From PCC-10605 sp964409355 (GTDB taxonomy: Bacteria > Cyanobacteriota > Cyanobacteriia > Cyanobacteriales > Cyanobacteriaceae), in NCBI GenBank assembly GCA_964409355.1, contig CAYPDC010000047.1, positions 1-28,496 of the forward strand: DNA of 28,496 nucleotides, given 5' to 3'. The position numbers were made by a program, and so were the translations under genes. Positions 21,416-28,098 of the stretch are shown in pieces. Position 1 is the stretch's first letter. Every line of letters starts with the position of its first letter. The notes beneath the pieces were generated by a model. That model worked only from the letters and a program-made list of their open reading frames with translations, was not told where the DNA came from and did not search any database.

Positions 21416-22657
21416 TCTTTTTCTTTTAGGAATAATCTCATTAGAAATATGCCAATAATTTGATGCTTTCTCCATATTATATGCCATAAATTCTAAATCC
21501 ATTTTTGCTAATTTTCTCACTTCTATCTGCTTAATATCAATGTCTAAAACCTTAATTATTTCGTCTCCTATTGCCTTCGCTAACATGGGAATAACTGCGT
21601 TACCAATTTCCCTAAAACCATGCCAAATTGTTTCATGAAATAAAAACCAGTCTGGAAATGTATGCAGTCTTCCAGCCTCTCTAACTGTAATACATCTTGG
21701 TTGATTGTAGTGGATGGGACGAGCGGCGGTGTAAGCTCCTTTATCTCTGGCAGTTCCAGCCCTCAGTGTGTTACATAATCCTGTAGGTGAAAGTTTCAAG
21801 AAACGACTGGTTTTTTCTACTTCTCCTTGAGGGGTATTTTGAAAACGTTGTTTTGATTTTTCTGTATGGTTTGAGCCTACATGATTATAAACAAAATTGT
21901 CTCTTTGTCTGTCATGGCATAAGGAATAAATACCTTGAGGGGAAAGGGCAAAATTAAGCCTAAATCCTAAATAATCCAGCTTATTTGTTTCTATACCTTC
22001 ATTTTTGCCCATAAATGGGGGAATATTGCTTAAATCATTGATAGTATTTTCAACGTCATTATATTTCTCTGTTTCCAGGGGATAATTAACGGGTTGCACA
22101 TCATGACGACTACCCATGAGGATAAGGCGTTTTCGTTTCTGGGGTGCGCCAAAAAGACTTGCATCGAGGATTTTAACAGGCTTTGGGATGTTATACCCCA
22201 ATGACTCAAATTCCCTGATTAATTCTTCTAAAAATTGTTTATGATTACCAACGGCGATACCGGGTACATTTTCAAAGATAAAATATTTTGGTTGCAAATC
22301 TCGAATCACGCGCACATATTCAAACACCAATGAATTACGAGGATCATCTAATTGTCGTTTTCCCATGAGAGAAAACCCTTGACAGGGTGGACCTCCTGCG
22401 ATTAAATCAACTTCATCGATACCTTTATCTTGGAGAATCTGTTTTAAATAATCGGTGTTGAGATGGTTTATATCTTGACAAATAGTGTGAGTGTAGGAAA
22501 AATTGAGATGATGAATTAAGGCATGGATTGCATCAAATTCTACCGCTACAGCAATGTCAAATCCAGAGGCTTCTAAACCTAATGACATTCCTCCGCATCC
22601 TGAAAAAAGGTCGATGCCAACGGCACGCTGCGCCCCCGCAATTGGTCTTTTCATCAT
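21398..22657 (-). CDS. DNA (cytosine-5) methyltransferase, intact copy A
   Basis: A 419-residue C5-methyltransferase with all key motifs: I, GIDLFSGCGGMSLGLEASGF (14-33); IV, GGPPCQGFS with catalytic C92; VI, FENVPG (128-133); VIII, QKRKRLILMGSR (173-184); target recognition region about 185-300; IX, CITVREAGRLHTFPD; X, REIGNAVIP. A start at the second ATG (22654) is equally possible. No restriction enzyme gene is adjacent, so it is an orphan methylase. It looks like cyanobacterial CGATCG methylases of the M.Ssp6803I kind, and CGATCG arrays lie beside it, but the target cannot be read from sequence. The last codons overlap the PIN scrap on the other strand. A nearly identical copy with a nonsense mutation is at 23388-24650. 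Confidence 0.95.
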   Translation of the reverse strand: MMKRPIAGAQRAVGIDLFSGCGGMSLGLEASGFDIAVAVEFDAIHALIHHLNFSYTHTICQDINHLNTDYLKQILQDKGIDEVDLIAGGPPCQGFSLMGKRQLDDPRNSLVFEYVRVIRDLQPKYFIFENVPGIAVGNHKQFLEELIREFESLGYNIPKPVKILDASLFGAPQKRKRLILMGSRHDVQPVNYPLETEKYNDVENTINDLSNIPPFMGKNEGIETNKLDYLGFRLNFALSPQGIYSLCHDRQRDNFVYNHVGSNHTEKSKQRFQNTPQGEVEKTSRFLKLSPTGLCNTLRAGTARDKGAYTAARPIHYNQPRCITVREAGRLHTFPDWFLFHETIWHGFREIGNAVIPMLAKAIGDEIIKVLDIDIKQIEVRKLAKMDLEFMAYNMEKASNYWHISNEIIPKRKRLEMSI

Positions 22658-22967
22658 TTTAAGATAACACTACCAGTTCACTTTATCAGGAAAAAGTTTT
22701 TCTTTCAAGAACAATTTATTTAAAAGAGTAGCCATAGCGTAGCTGTTCGTCATTCAGTTAATTTAAGTATCGACTTTTTGGGTGTAGGTTCGATCGAATT
22801 TTGTGGAGAAGGTGCAATTTTTTGGGGGAGGTGCGATTATGTGGGGGAGGTGTGATCGAATTTTGTGGAGAAGGTGCAATTTTTTGGGGGAGGTGCGATC
22901 GAACTTATAATTAAATGAGCTACTATAAAATAGTATTAAAAGAGTTAGAAGATTATGAGAAAAATAA
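22658..22967. other. Spacer between methyltransferase A and the DUF2281 antitoxin
   Basis: This 310-bp spacer holds the methyltransferase promoter, a block (22661-22770) shared with 24651-24760 from the duplication, and the second CGATCG array. Confidence 0.7.
22776..22905. repeat. CGATCG array 2 with a 62-bp tandem repeat
   Basis: A 46-bp segment at 22792-22837 is repeated without change at 22854-22899, so the period is 62 bp. The unit contains GATCGAATTTTGTGGAGAAG and TTTTTTGGGGGAGGTGCGAT. CGATCG occurs at 22791 and 22896, and TGATCG in between looks like a mutated site. Confidence 0.88.
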
Positions 22968-23198
22968 ATGGAATTAAAAACTAGAATATGGGAAACAGTG
23001 GAAAAAATGCCTGTGTCTCTCCAAGCCGAATTATTACATTATGCGGAGTATCTTCAAGAAAAATATCATCAAGAAAATCCGACACAAGATAATTCTAGTG
23101 TTAAAAGTCGAATAGGTATATTAAAAGGTACTTTTGTTTTACCATTAGCGGATGATTTTGATGAATCCTTAGAAGATTTTGAGGAGTATATGGCATGA
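22968..23198 (+). CDS. DUF2281-type antitoxin (unit B)
   Basis: A 76-residue protein (MELKTRIWETVEKMPVSLQA). The pattern of helices followed by AEYLQEKYHQE and an acidic end GTFVLPLADDFDESLEDFEEYM is that of DUF2281 antitoxins that precede PIN toxins in cyanobacteria. It overlaps the following toxin frame by ATGA. Its promoter is probably in the CGATCG-rich spacer just upstream. Its toxin is deleted internally, so it may now be an orphan antitoxin able to neutralise related toxins, which is inference. Confidence 0.85.
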   Translation: MELKTRIWETVEKMPVSLQAELLHYAEYLQEKYHQENPTQDNSSVKSRIGILKGTFVLPLADDFDESLEDFEEYMA

Positions 23199-23341
23199 AA
23201 GGTTTATTGTTAGATACTCATGTGTATCATAGAGATCCCTTTGACAGAATGTTAATTGTTCAAGCAATGGAAAGAGACTTAATTTTAGTCAGTAGAGATA
23301 GTAAATTTGATCTTTATCCCCTTCAGAGATTATGGGAGTAA
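23195..23341 (+). pseudogene. PIN toxin with in-frame internal deletion (unit B)
   Basis: A 48-codon frame starts MKGLLLDTH and then jumps to VYHRDPFDRMLIVQAMERDL then ILVSRDSKFDLYPLQRLWE. The start (first aspartate) and end (HRDPFDRML, VSRD) of a COG3744-type PIN domain are joined. The middle, about 70-80 residues with the second acidic residue, is missing. The frame is intact, so a peptide may be made, but it should not be a nuclease. Confidence 0.85.
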
Positions 23342-23387
23342 GATAAAATTTTAAAGAAAACGGTTTCTATAATGTCATCATATTTAC

Positions 23388-24650
23388 TCATAAAACACTC
23401 ATTTCTAATCTTTTTCTTTTGGGAATAATCTCATTAGAAACATTCCAATAATTTGATGCTTTATCCATATTATATTCCATAAATTCTAAATCCATTTTTG
23501 CTAATTTTCTCACTTCTAATTGGTTAATCTCTACTTCTAAAACCTTAATTATTTCGTCACCTATTGCCTTAGCTAACATGGGAATAACAGCGTTACCAAT
23601 TTCTCGAAAACCATGCCAAATTGTCTCATGAAATAAAAACCAGTCAGGAAATGTATGCAGTCTTCCAGCTTCTCTGACTGTAATACATCTTGGTTGATTG
23701 TAGTGGATTGGACGAGCGGCGGTGTAAGCTCCTTTATCTCTGGCAGTTCCAGCCCTTAGAGTATTACACAATCCTGTAGGTGAAAGTTTCAAGAAACGGC
23801 TGGTTTTTTCCACTTCCCCTTGAGGGGTATCTTGAAAACGTTGTTTTGATTTTTCTGTATGATTTGAGCCTACATGATTATAAACTAAATTATCTCTTTG
23901 TCTATCATGACATAATCCATAAATACCTTGAGGTTTTAAGGCAAAATTACGTCTAAATCCTGAATAATCGAGCTTATTTGAGTCTATACCTTGATTTTCA
24001 CCAATAAATGCGGGAAAAGAAACTAAATCATTGATGGCACTTTCTACATTATTAAATTCTTCAGTTTCAAGAGGATAGTTAACGGGGTGCATATCCTGAC
24101 GACTACCCATGAGGATAAGGCGTTTTCGCTTCTGGGGTGCGCCAAACAGACTTGCATCGAGGATTTTAATGGGTTTTGCGATATGATACCCCAATAACTC
24201 AAATTCGTTGATTAATTCTTCTAAAAATTGTTTATGAGTACCAACAGCTATACCCGGTACATTTTCAAAGACAAAATATTTTGGTTGCAAATCTCGAATC
24301 ATTCGCACATATTCAAACATCAATGAATTACGAGGATCATCTAATTGTCGTTTTCCCATGAGAGAAAACCCTTGACAGGGTGGACCTCCTGCGATTAAAT
24401 CAACTTCATCGATACCTTTATCTTGGAGAATCTGTTTTAAATAATCGGTGTTGAGATGGTTTATATCTTGACAAATAGTGTGAGTGTAGGAAAAATTGAG
24501 ATGATGAATTAAGGCATGGATTGCATCAAATTCCACTGCTACAGCAATATCAAATCCAGAGGCTTCTAAGCCTAATTACATTCCACCACAGCCTGAAAAT
24601 AAGTCGATGCCAACGGCACGCTGCGCTCCCGCAATTGGTCTTTTCATCAT
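23388..24650 (-). pseudogene. DNA (cytosine-5) methyltransferase, copy B with nonsense codon
   Basis: This copy aligns with copy A over the whole 420 codons. Codon 25, serine TCA in copy A, is TAA here (24576-24578), just after motif I SGCGGM. The remaining frame can only restart at a GTG at 24536 (codon 39), which loses the S-adenosylmethionine-binding loop. The catalytic PCQ, ENV and motif IX/X are still intact. Protein sequences are near-identical except in residues about 195-245, inside the target recognition region. A single recent base change has silenced it unless there is read-through. Confidence 0.93.
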
Positions 24651-24864
24651 TTTAAGATAACACCACCAGTTCACTTTATCAGGAAAAAGTTTTTCTTTCA
24701 AGAGCAATTTATTTAAAAGAGTAGCAATAGCGTAATTCACCCGTCATTTAGTTAATTTGAAATGGTATATATCGACTTTTAGGGATGAGGTGCGATCGAC
24801 TTTTGAGGGGGGAGGCTCGATCGAATTGCTAAACTAAAATAGTATTAATAATAGAGTGTCACTT
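24651..24864. other. Spacer upstream of methyltransferase B
   Basis: Bases 24651-24760 are a duplicate of 22661-22770 (methyltransferase leader), followed by the third CGATCG array. The Phd-like gene begins at 24865. Confidence 0.8.
24775..24826. repeat. CGATCG array 3
   Basis: Two CGATCG words (24793 and 24818) lie in the same GGGAGG/GACTTTT context as arrays 1 and 2. It is the shortest of the three. Confidence 0.75.
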
Positions 24865-25125
24865 ATGGAAAAATTGCTCATCAATAATAACCAAGAAGAT
24901 TTAATCGAATTAATCAAATCAGTAAACGAAGAAAATAAAATCTATGAATTAGAAGGAGTTAATGCTTCGGCGGTGTTAATCTCTCAAAAAGATTATGAAA
25001 GTTTACAAGAAACGATCGAGCTATTATCAATTTCAGGGCTAAGAGAAAGTTTACAACATTCCCTTGAACAAATATCGAATCAGGAAACTTACTCTTTAGA
25101 TGATGTATTGGGAGATATTGATTGA
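24865..25125 (+). CDS. Phd/YefM-type antitoxin
   Basis: An 86-residue protein starting at ATG 24865 (a GTG at 24856 would add three residues). GVNASAVLISQKDYESLQET is the characteristic Phd/YefM motif, followed by LLSISGLRESLQHSLEQI and an acidic C-terminus (SLDDVLGDID) that would bind the toxin. The stop overlaps the toxin start as TGATG. Autorepression of the pair is expected from the family. Confidence 0.88.
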   Translation: MEKLLINNNQEDLIELIKSVNEENKIYELEGVNASAVLISQKDYESLQETIELLSISGLRESLQHSLEQISNQETYSLDDVLGDID

Positions 25126-25364
25126 TGGTTTATCAAATAAGATTTACCAAAGAAGCGAAAAAAGATGTAACTCAACTTACCCAAAAACTAAAAGAAAAAC
25201 TTAAAAAAATTATTCAAGAAAAAATCAGTATTAGTCCTTATGATGGCAAAAAACTGGTAGGATATCTCACTGGATTCTACTCTATACGCTTAAATTACAA
25301 AGACAGAATCAACCATTACAAAATATTGAACCTTTGGAGTAAAAATGTTAAAAGATATTATTGA
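25125..25364 (+). CDS. RelE/YoeB-like toxin with replaced C-terminus
   Basis: A 79-residue frame (MVYQIRFTKEAKKDV) that starts as a typical RelE/ParE-superfamily toxin: KKLVGYLTGFYSIRLNYKDRI. Intact members continue with a strand and the active-site residues, usually ending in a ...HYG motif. Here the sequence after DRI changes to NHYKILNLWSKNVKRYY, which runs into the start of the DUF2442 gene (overlap 25345-25364). A deletion or frameshift has probably replaced the catalytic end. The toxin is likely inactive. Confidence 0.72.
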   Translation: MVYQIRFTKEAKKDVTQLTQKLKEKLKKIIQEKISISPYDGKKLVGYLTGFYSIRLNYKDRINHYKILNLWSKNVKRYY

Positions 25365-25623
25365 AGTTAAACCGTTAAAAAATTATCAACTTTATCTAAA
25401 ATTTGAAGATAATAGAGAGGGCATAATTGATGTTAGTAAAATGATCGAATTTACTGGTATTTTTACACCTTTAAAAGAATTAGATTATTTTCAAACAGTC
25501 AAATTAAATCCCGAATGGGGAACAATTTATTGGGATAATGGTGCAGATTTAGATCCAGATGTACTTTATTCCGTTATGACAAAACAAAATTTACCTCAAT
25601 TTTCTAGCTATGTTTATCAATAA
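25345..25623 (+). CDS. DUF2442 domain protein
   Basis: A 92-residue DUF2442 protein. The LKDIIEVKPLKNYQLYLKF start and the GTIYWDNGADLDPDVLY block are the family signatures. DUF2442 proteins commonly pair with DUF4160 partners in TA-like modules; no DUF4160 gene is nearby. The start ATG lies inside the toxin frame, 20 bp before its stop. A MITE lies right at the stop codon, and TAATTC, including the stop, is its target duplication. Confidence 0.88.
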   Translation: MLKDIIEVKPLKNYQLYLKFEDNREGIIDVSKMIEFTGIFTPLKELDYFQTVKLNPEWGTIYWDNGADLDPDVLYSVMTKQNLPQFSSYVYQ

Positions 25624-25626
25624 TTC

Positions 25627-25725
25627 TGGGAGCATCCCGTTTTTGTAAAAACATACCAAAATTAACGACATATTAAGGGTTTAGACATATTTAAAATGGC
25701 TAATTGCAAAATTGGGATGCTCCCA
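25627..25725. mobile_element. MITE, 99 bp, 12-bp terminal inverted repeats, 6-bp target duplication
   Basis: Perfect 12-bp inverted ends TGGGAGCATCCC (25627-25638) and GGGATGCTCCCA (25714-25725) enclose AT-rich sequence with no frame. The flanks are TAATTC at 25621-25626 and TAATTC at 25726-25731, a perfect 6-bp direct repeat. The left one begins with the DUF2442 stop codon. This is a complete non-autonomous element mobilised by a transposase encoded elsewhere. Confidence 0.9.
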
Positions 25726-25817
25726 TAATTCTTCTATAGTATTCCTAAATCATTCATAAAAAATTATTTATTATGAAAAATATCAAAGATAACCACCCTT
25801 TCCTTTTAAACCTTATC

Positions 25818-25855
25818 AAAAAATATTAAGAGCAAATTGCATAAATCCTCAAAAT
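25818..25855 (+). repeat. Cassette leader repeat, copy d (truncated)
   Basis: AAAAATATTAAGAGCAAATT then GCATAAATCCTCAA. It is truncated after about 38 bp by the junction with the VWA 3'-end repeat. No gene follows it in the same direction. Confidence 0.7.
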
Positions 25856-25895
25856 TATAATAAACGCCGTAGTCGTCCATAAAGTTCGATCGTAG
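25851..25895. repeat. Direct repeat of the VWA gene 3' end, copy 2
   Basis: Copy of 16391-16445 without the 10 bp 16421-16430. The shared string TAAACGCCGTAGTCGTCCAT covers the last VWA codons. After CGTAG the match stops, and the vapBC-like segment begins. Confidence 0.9.
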
Positions 25896-25929
25896 CTGAT
25901 CGAGCCTGACGGAATATCAAAACAACGGT

Positions 25930-26373
25930 TTAAGGAAGACAAAAATCAGGGAAAAACTGCACATCAATAGGAGAACTCATTAAGGCATTAATCAACTTAC
26001 GATCGCACGTCAATAACGGGGCATTAACCTCTTGGGAAAGGGCAACATAAGCACCATCATAAGCCGAGATTTGATATTCATGGGCGATTTGAAACGCTAA
26101 TTCCATTAATTCAGCCGTAGAAACAATCCTTAAGGATAAAGATTTAAGATTAGCTAAGTCTTGAGCAATATCTTCAACAGGATACATTTTAGCACGGGCA
26201 TATTTCCAAAGGATATTAGTCGATTCAATGTAAAAAAGATCAGGTACGAAAAATTCTGTACTCGGTTCGTTCAAATAACTAAAAAGTTGTTTAACCTGAT
26301 CAGAAAGAGGATCGGGAATAAATTGCTTAATCCCAACACTGGCATCAATAACACAACGTAAAGAATTAATCAT
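25930..26373 (-). CDS. VapC-like PIN ribonuclease toxin
   Basis: A 147-residue PIN toxin. Acidic positions are D10 in CVIDASVGIKQF, E50 in DLFYIESTNILWKY, D106 in SAYDGAYVALS and D124 in LLTCDRKLINAL. All four are present, so it is likely an active ribonuclease. Its ATG overlaps the antitoxin stop by 4 bp (26370-26373). The pair lies between two halves of a sequence that is contiguous near 16431-16480. Confidence 0.9.
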   Translation of the reverse strand: MINSLRCVIDASVGIKQFIPDPLSDQVKQLFSYLNEPSTEFFVPDLFYIESTNILWKYARAKMYPVEDIAQDLANLKSLSLRIVSTAELMELAFQIAHEYQISAYDGAYVALSQEVNAPLLTCDRKLINALMSSPIDVQFFPDFCLP

Positions 26374-26666
26374 CGATCGCGATCCTCCCGAATTAACTCC
26401 GTACTGTCTAATAATTCATTGCTCTGACGTTTTAAGCGAAGTTGTTCAATTTCCCTTAGAATCTGAGGAGTGGCTTTACGTCTTTCTTCCCAAGTAGGAT
26501 CGGTTTCAGGAGAAACAAGAAATTTTAGAGAAGTTTTGGGTTTTTGTATGGATTGTTTTAACAGTGAGATAATTTGCTCATTAACGGATTGATGGTGTTT
26601 TTGAGCAAGTTTTTCAATTTCTTGGATTAATTCTTCGGGGAGATTTTCAAGGGTGAGATTAGCCAT
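26370..26666 (-). CDS. RHH antitoxin (FitA-like) of the VapC pair
   Basis: A 98-residue protein starting ANLTLENLPEELIQEIEKLA. This is an Arc/FitA-like ribbon-helix-helix N-terminus (strand NLTLENL, helix EELIQEIEKLAQKH, helix SVNEQIISLLKQSI). A proline-rich linker and a charged C-terminus (TDPTWEERRKATPQILREIEQ) follow, and would bind VapC. It precedes vapC with a 4-bp overlap. The pair should repress its own promoter near 26670-26730. Confidence 0.87.
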   Translation of the reverse strand: MANLTLENLPEELIQEIEKLAQKHHQSVNEQIISLLKQSIQKPKTSLKFLVSPETDPTWEERRKATPQILREIEQLRLKRQSNELLDSTELIREDRDR

Positions 26667-26738
26667 AATGCTGGGGTGGATATTCGTTTTTGCTATTTTT
26701 CAGTATAGATTTTATTTAGTCTTAGTGTGCATGAAAGC

Positions 26739-26777
26739 ATCGTAGGGGCTTAATACTATTAAGCCCGTGCTATTTTA
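26739..26777. repeat. GGGCTTAAT hairpin, copy 2, with flanks
   Basis: ATCGTAGGGG and the 9-bp-stem hairpin (26746-26766) match 16439-16466 exactly, and the following CGTGCTATTTTAGGACATAG resembles the sequence after copy 1. The heptamer ATCGTAG also ends the direct repeat at 25889-25895, so the vapBC segment lies between two ATCGTAG copies. Confidence 0.85.
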
Positions 26778-26824
26778 GGACATAGGATATAATGAAATAT
26801 TAGATGTATGCAGTGAGGTTAACC

Positions 26825-27031
26825 ATGAATCAAAAATTAATTGACTCCTTAATCACCGTAGTTCAATCACTTACTAATGAGGAACGCCAAATATTTGAAC
26901 AAAAATTGTTCTTTGATGATTCTTTAATTTCAACAGGAGATATTATCAACTTAGCCGAAAAAAGTCATTCTTTTGATTTTCTCAGGGATGAACCAGATAT
27001 TTACACCTTAGAAGATGGAGAACCGATATAA
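26825..27031 (+). CDS. Orphan antitoxin-like protein
   Basis: A 68-residue protein from the ATG at 26825; GAGG lies about 8 bp upstream and the in-frame start at 26804 is less likely. SLTNEERQIFEQKLFFDD and the C-terminal HSFDFLRDEPDIYTLEDGEP are, by recall, the pattern of antitoxins that precede MazF/PemK-type toxins in cyanobacteria. No toxin follows: leader copy e starts 13 bp after the stop. It is therefore an orphan, perhaps after loss of the toxin. Confidence 0.7.
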   Translation: MNQKLIDSLITVVQSLTNEERQIFEQKLFFDDSLISTGDIINLAEKSHSFDFLRDEPDIYTLEDGEPI

Positions 27032-27043
27032 TATAATGTTTCT

Positions 27044-27112
27044 AAAAAAAATATTAAGGGCAAACTGCATAAATCTTTAAAGTCAATAGGATAAATAAAT
27101 AGTAAGTACAAA
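27044..27112 (+). repeat. Cassette leader repeat, copy e
   Basis: AAAAAAAATATTAAGGGCAA, ACTGCATAAATC, then AGTCAATAGGATAAATAAAT and AGTAAGTACAAA. This is a full-length copy closest to copy c. It precedes the gene at 27150 by 38 bp. Confidence 0.8.
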
Positions 27113-27149
27113 TTTGATCAATAATAGAAAAAATCTAGGAGTAAAAATC

Positions 27150-27776
27150 ATGTCTGAACATAATCATTGGAAAAGAACTTATAAAGTTTTAGAAAACGAT
27201 GAATCAGACTACATTGATATAATTCCTCAAGCGTATATCATTGTCACCGATGTTTTTTATTTTGGTTATGAATTTTATGAAGATTATGGGAAATTAAAAC
27301 TCACTGAAAAAGAAGCATTGGAAGCTAAAGATTTTGCTATGACGGCAATTACAGAATATGTATTTGAAGAAGTTGATGCTCGTGTCAATGCTTATCAAGA
27401 TTTCGAGTCTATTTTACGTTTTTTAGTAGACTCAGAAATATTAGATGCGGTGATTTTAGAAGGTTTTAATGAAGCTACTTATTCTCATTATAATCTTGAG
27501 TCGGCTTTAACAAATCCTAATTTAAGTGAAAAATGCTTATTATTTATCCTTGATTTTTGTTGTGGTAATGATTTAAGTAATTATGATTGTTACGATAATT
27601 ATCAATCCACTATAGATGAGGAAATGGAATCATTAGAAGATGATGCTCGAATTTCACTTTTAAAAGGAATGATTAAACATCCTAATGTTACCGAAGAAAT
27701 TTTACAGTTACTAATTGACTCAGAATATGAAGAAGTCACAAAATTTGCCAGAGAAAAACTGCAAGAGTTTGAGTAA
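27150..27776 (+). CDS. Acidic protein of unknown function with HEAT-like C-terminus
   Basis: A 208-residue protein from the ATG at 27150, with TAGGAG 9 bp upstream; the in-frame start at 27114 lies in the leader. I do not recognise the family. It is acidic and helical. The N-terminal half includes DYIDIIPQAYIIVTDVFYFG and KEALEAKDFAMTAITEYVFE. The C-terminal part reads as helical repeats, for example LESALTNPNLSEKCLLFILD and SLLKGMIKHPNVTEEILQLL then IDSEYEEVTKFAREKL, similar in rhythm to HEAT or leucine-rich-variant repeats. Like the genes at 17409 and 18279 it sits alone behind a leader repeat. Confidence 0.75.
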   Translation: MSEHNHWKRTYKVLENDESDYIDIIPQAYIIVTDVFYFGYEFYEDYGKLKLTEKEALEAKDFAMTAITEYVFEEVDARVNAYQDFESILRFLVDSEILDAVILEGFNEATYSHYNLESALTNPNLSEKCLLFILDFCCGNDLSNYDCYDNYQSTIDEEMESLEDDARISLLKGMIKHPNVTEEILQLLIDSEYEEVTKFAREKLQEFE

Positions 27777-27780
27777 TATA

Positions 27781-27838
27781 AATTTGGAGGGCGCTGGTTG
27801 GGGTGGAGTGCGCTGGATTTGAGGTGGAGGGCGCTGGT
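27781..27838. repeat. GGAGGGCGCTGG repeats, left set
   Basis: Three imperfect copies of TTTGAGGTGGAGGGCGCTGG (one with GAGTGCGCTGG) lie between the gene at 27150 and the RelE pair. A matching set lies on the far side of that pair at 28394-28450. Confidence 0.85.
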
Positions 27839-27840
27839 TT

Positions 27841-28098
27841 TTACCCTAACAAATTATCATATTCATTATGAGTGCCAATCCAAATCCAATAGTAATCATC
27901 TCCTTTTTTTAGAGCCAAAGCCCTATAATCATTTGTTATACGAATTGACCATAAATTTTTACCTACTTTTTTAAAATGTAAAGATGGATATTGTAAATTT
28001 TCTCGCCATTGTTGGTAAGATTTTTTAGCCTGTTGTTGAATATGCTTAGGTAACTTGGCATAAGCTATCCAAAAATCAGGAGTTGCATAAGATTTCAT
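27841..28098 (-). CDS. RelE/ParE-type toxin
   Basis: An 85-residue toxin (MKSYATPDFWIAYAKLPKHI). The helices are followed by YPSLHFKKVGKNLWSIRITN and DYRALALKKGDDYYWIWIGT then HNEYDNLLG. The family's SxRIxxxYRAL and the W.WIGTHxEYD end are present, so the fold looks complete. ATG 28098 is preferred over the TTG at 28101. It overlaps the antitoxin by 23 bases, so translation is coupled. Confidence 0.87.
   Translation of the reverse strand: MKSYATPDFWIAYAKLPKHIQQQAKKSYQQWRENLQYPSLHFKKVGKNLWSIRITNDYRALALKKGDDYYWIWIGTHNEYDNLLG

Larger units (their letters stand above)
25726..25929. other. Spacer between the MITE and vapC
   Basis: No gene is seen. It contains leader copy d (25818-25855) and the duplicated VWA 3' end (25851-25895). 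Confidence 0.7.
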
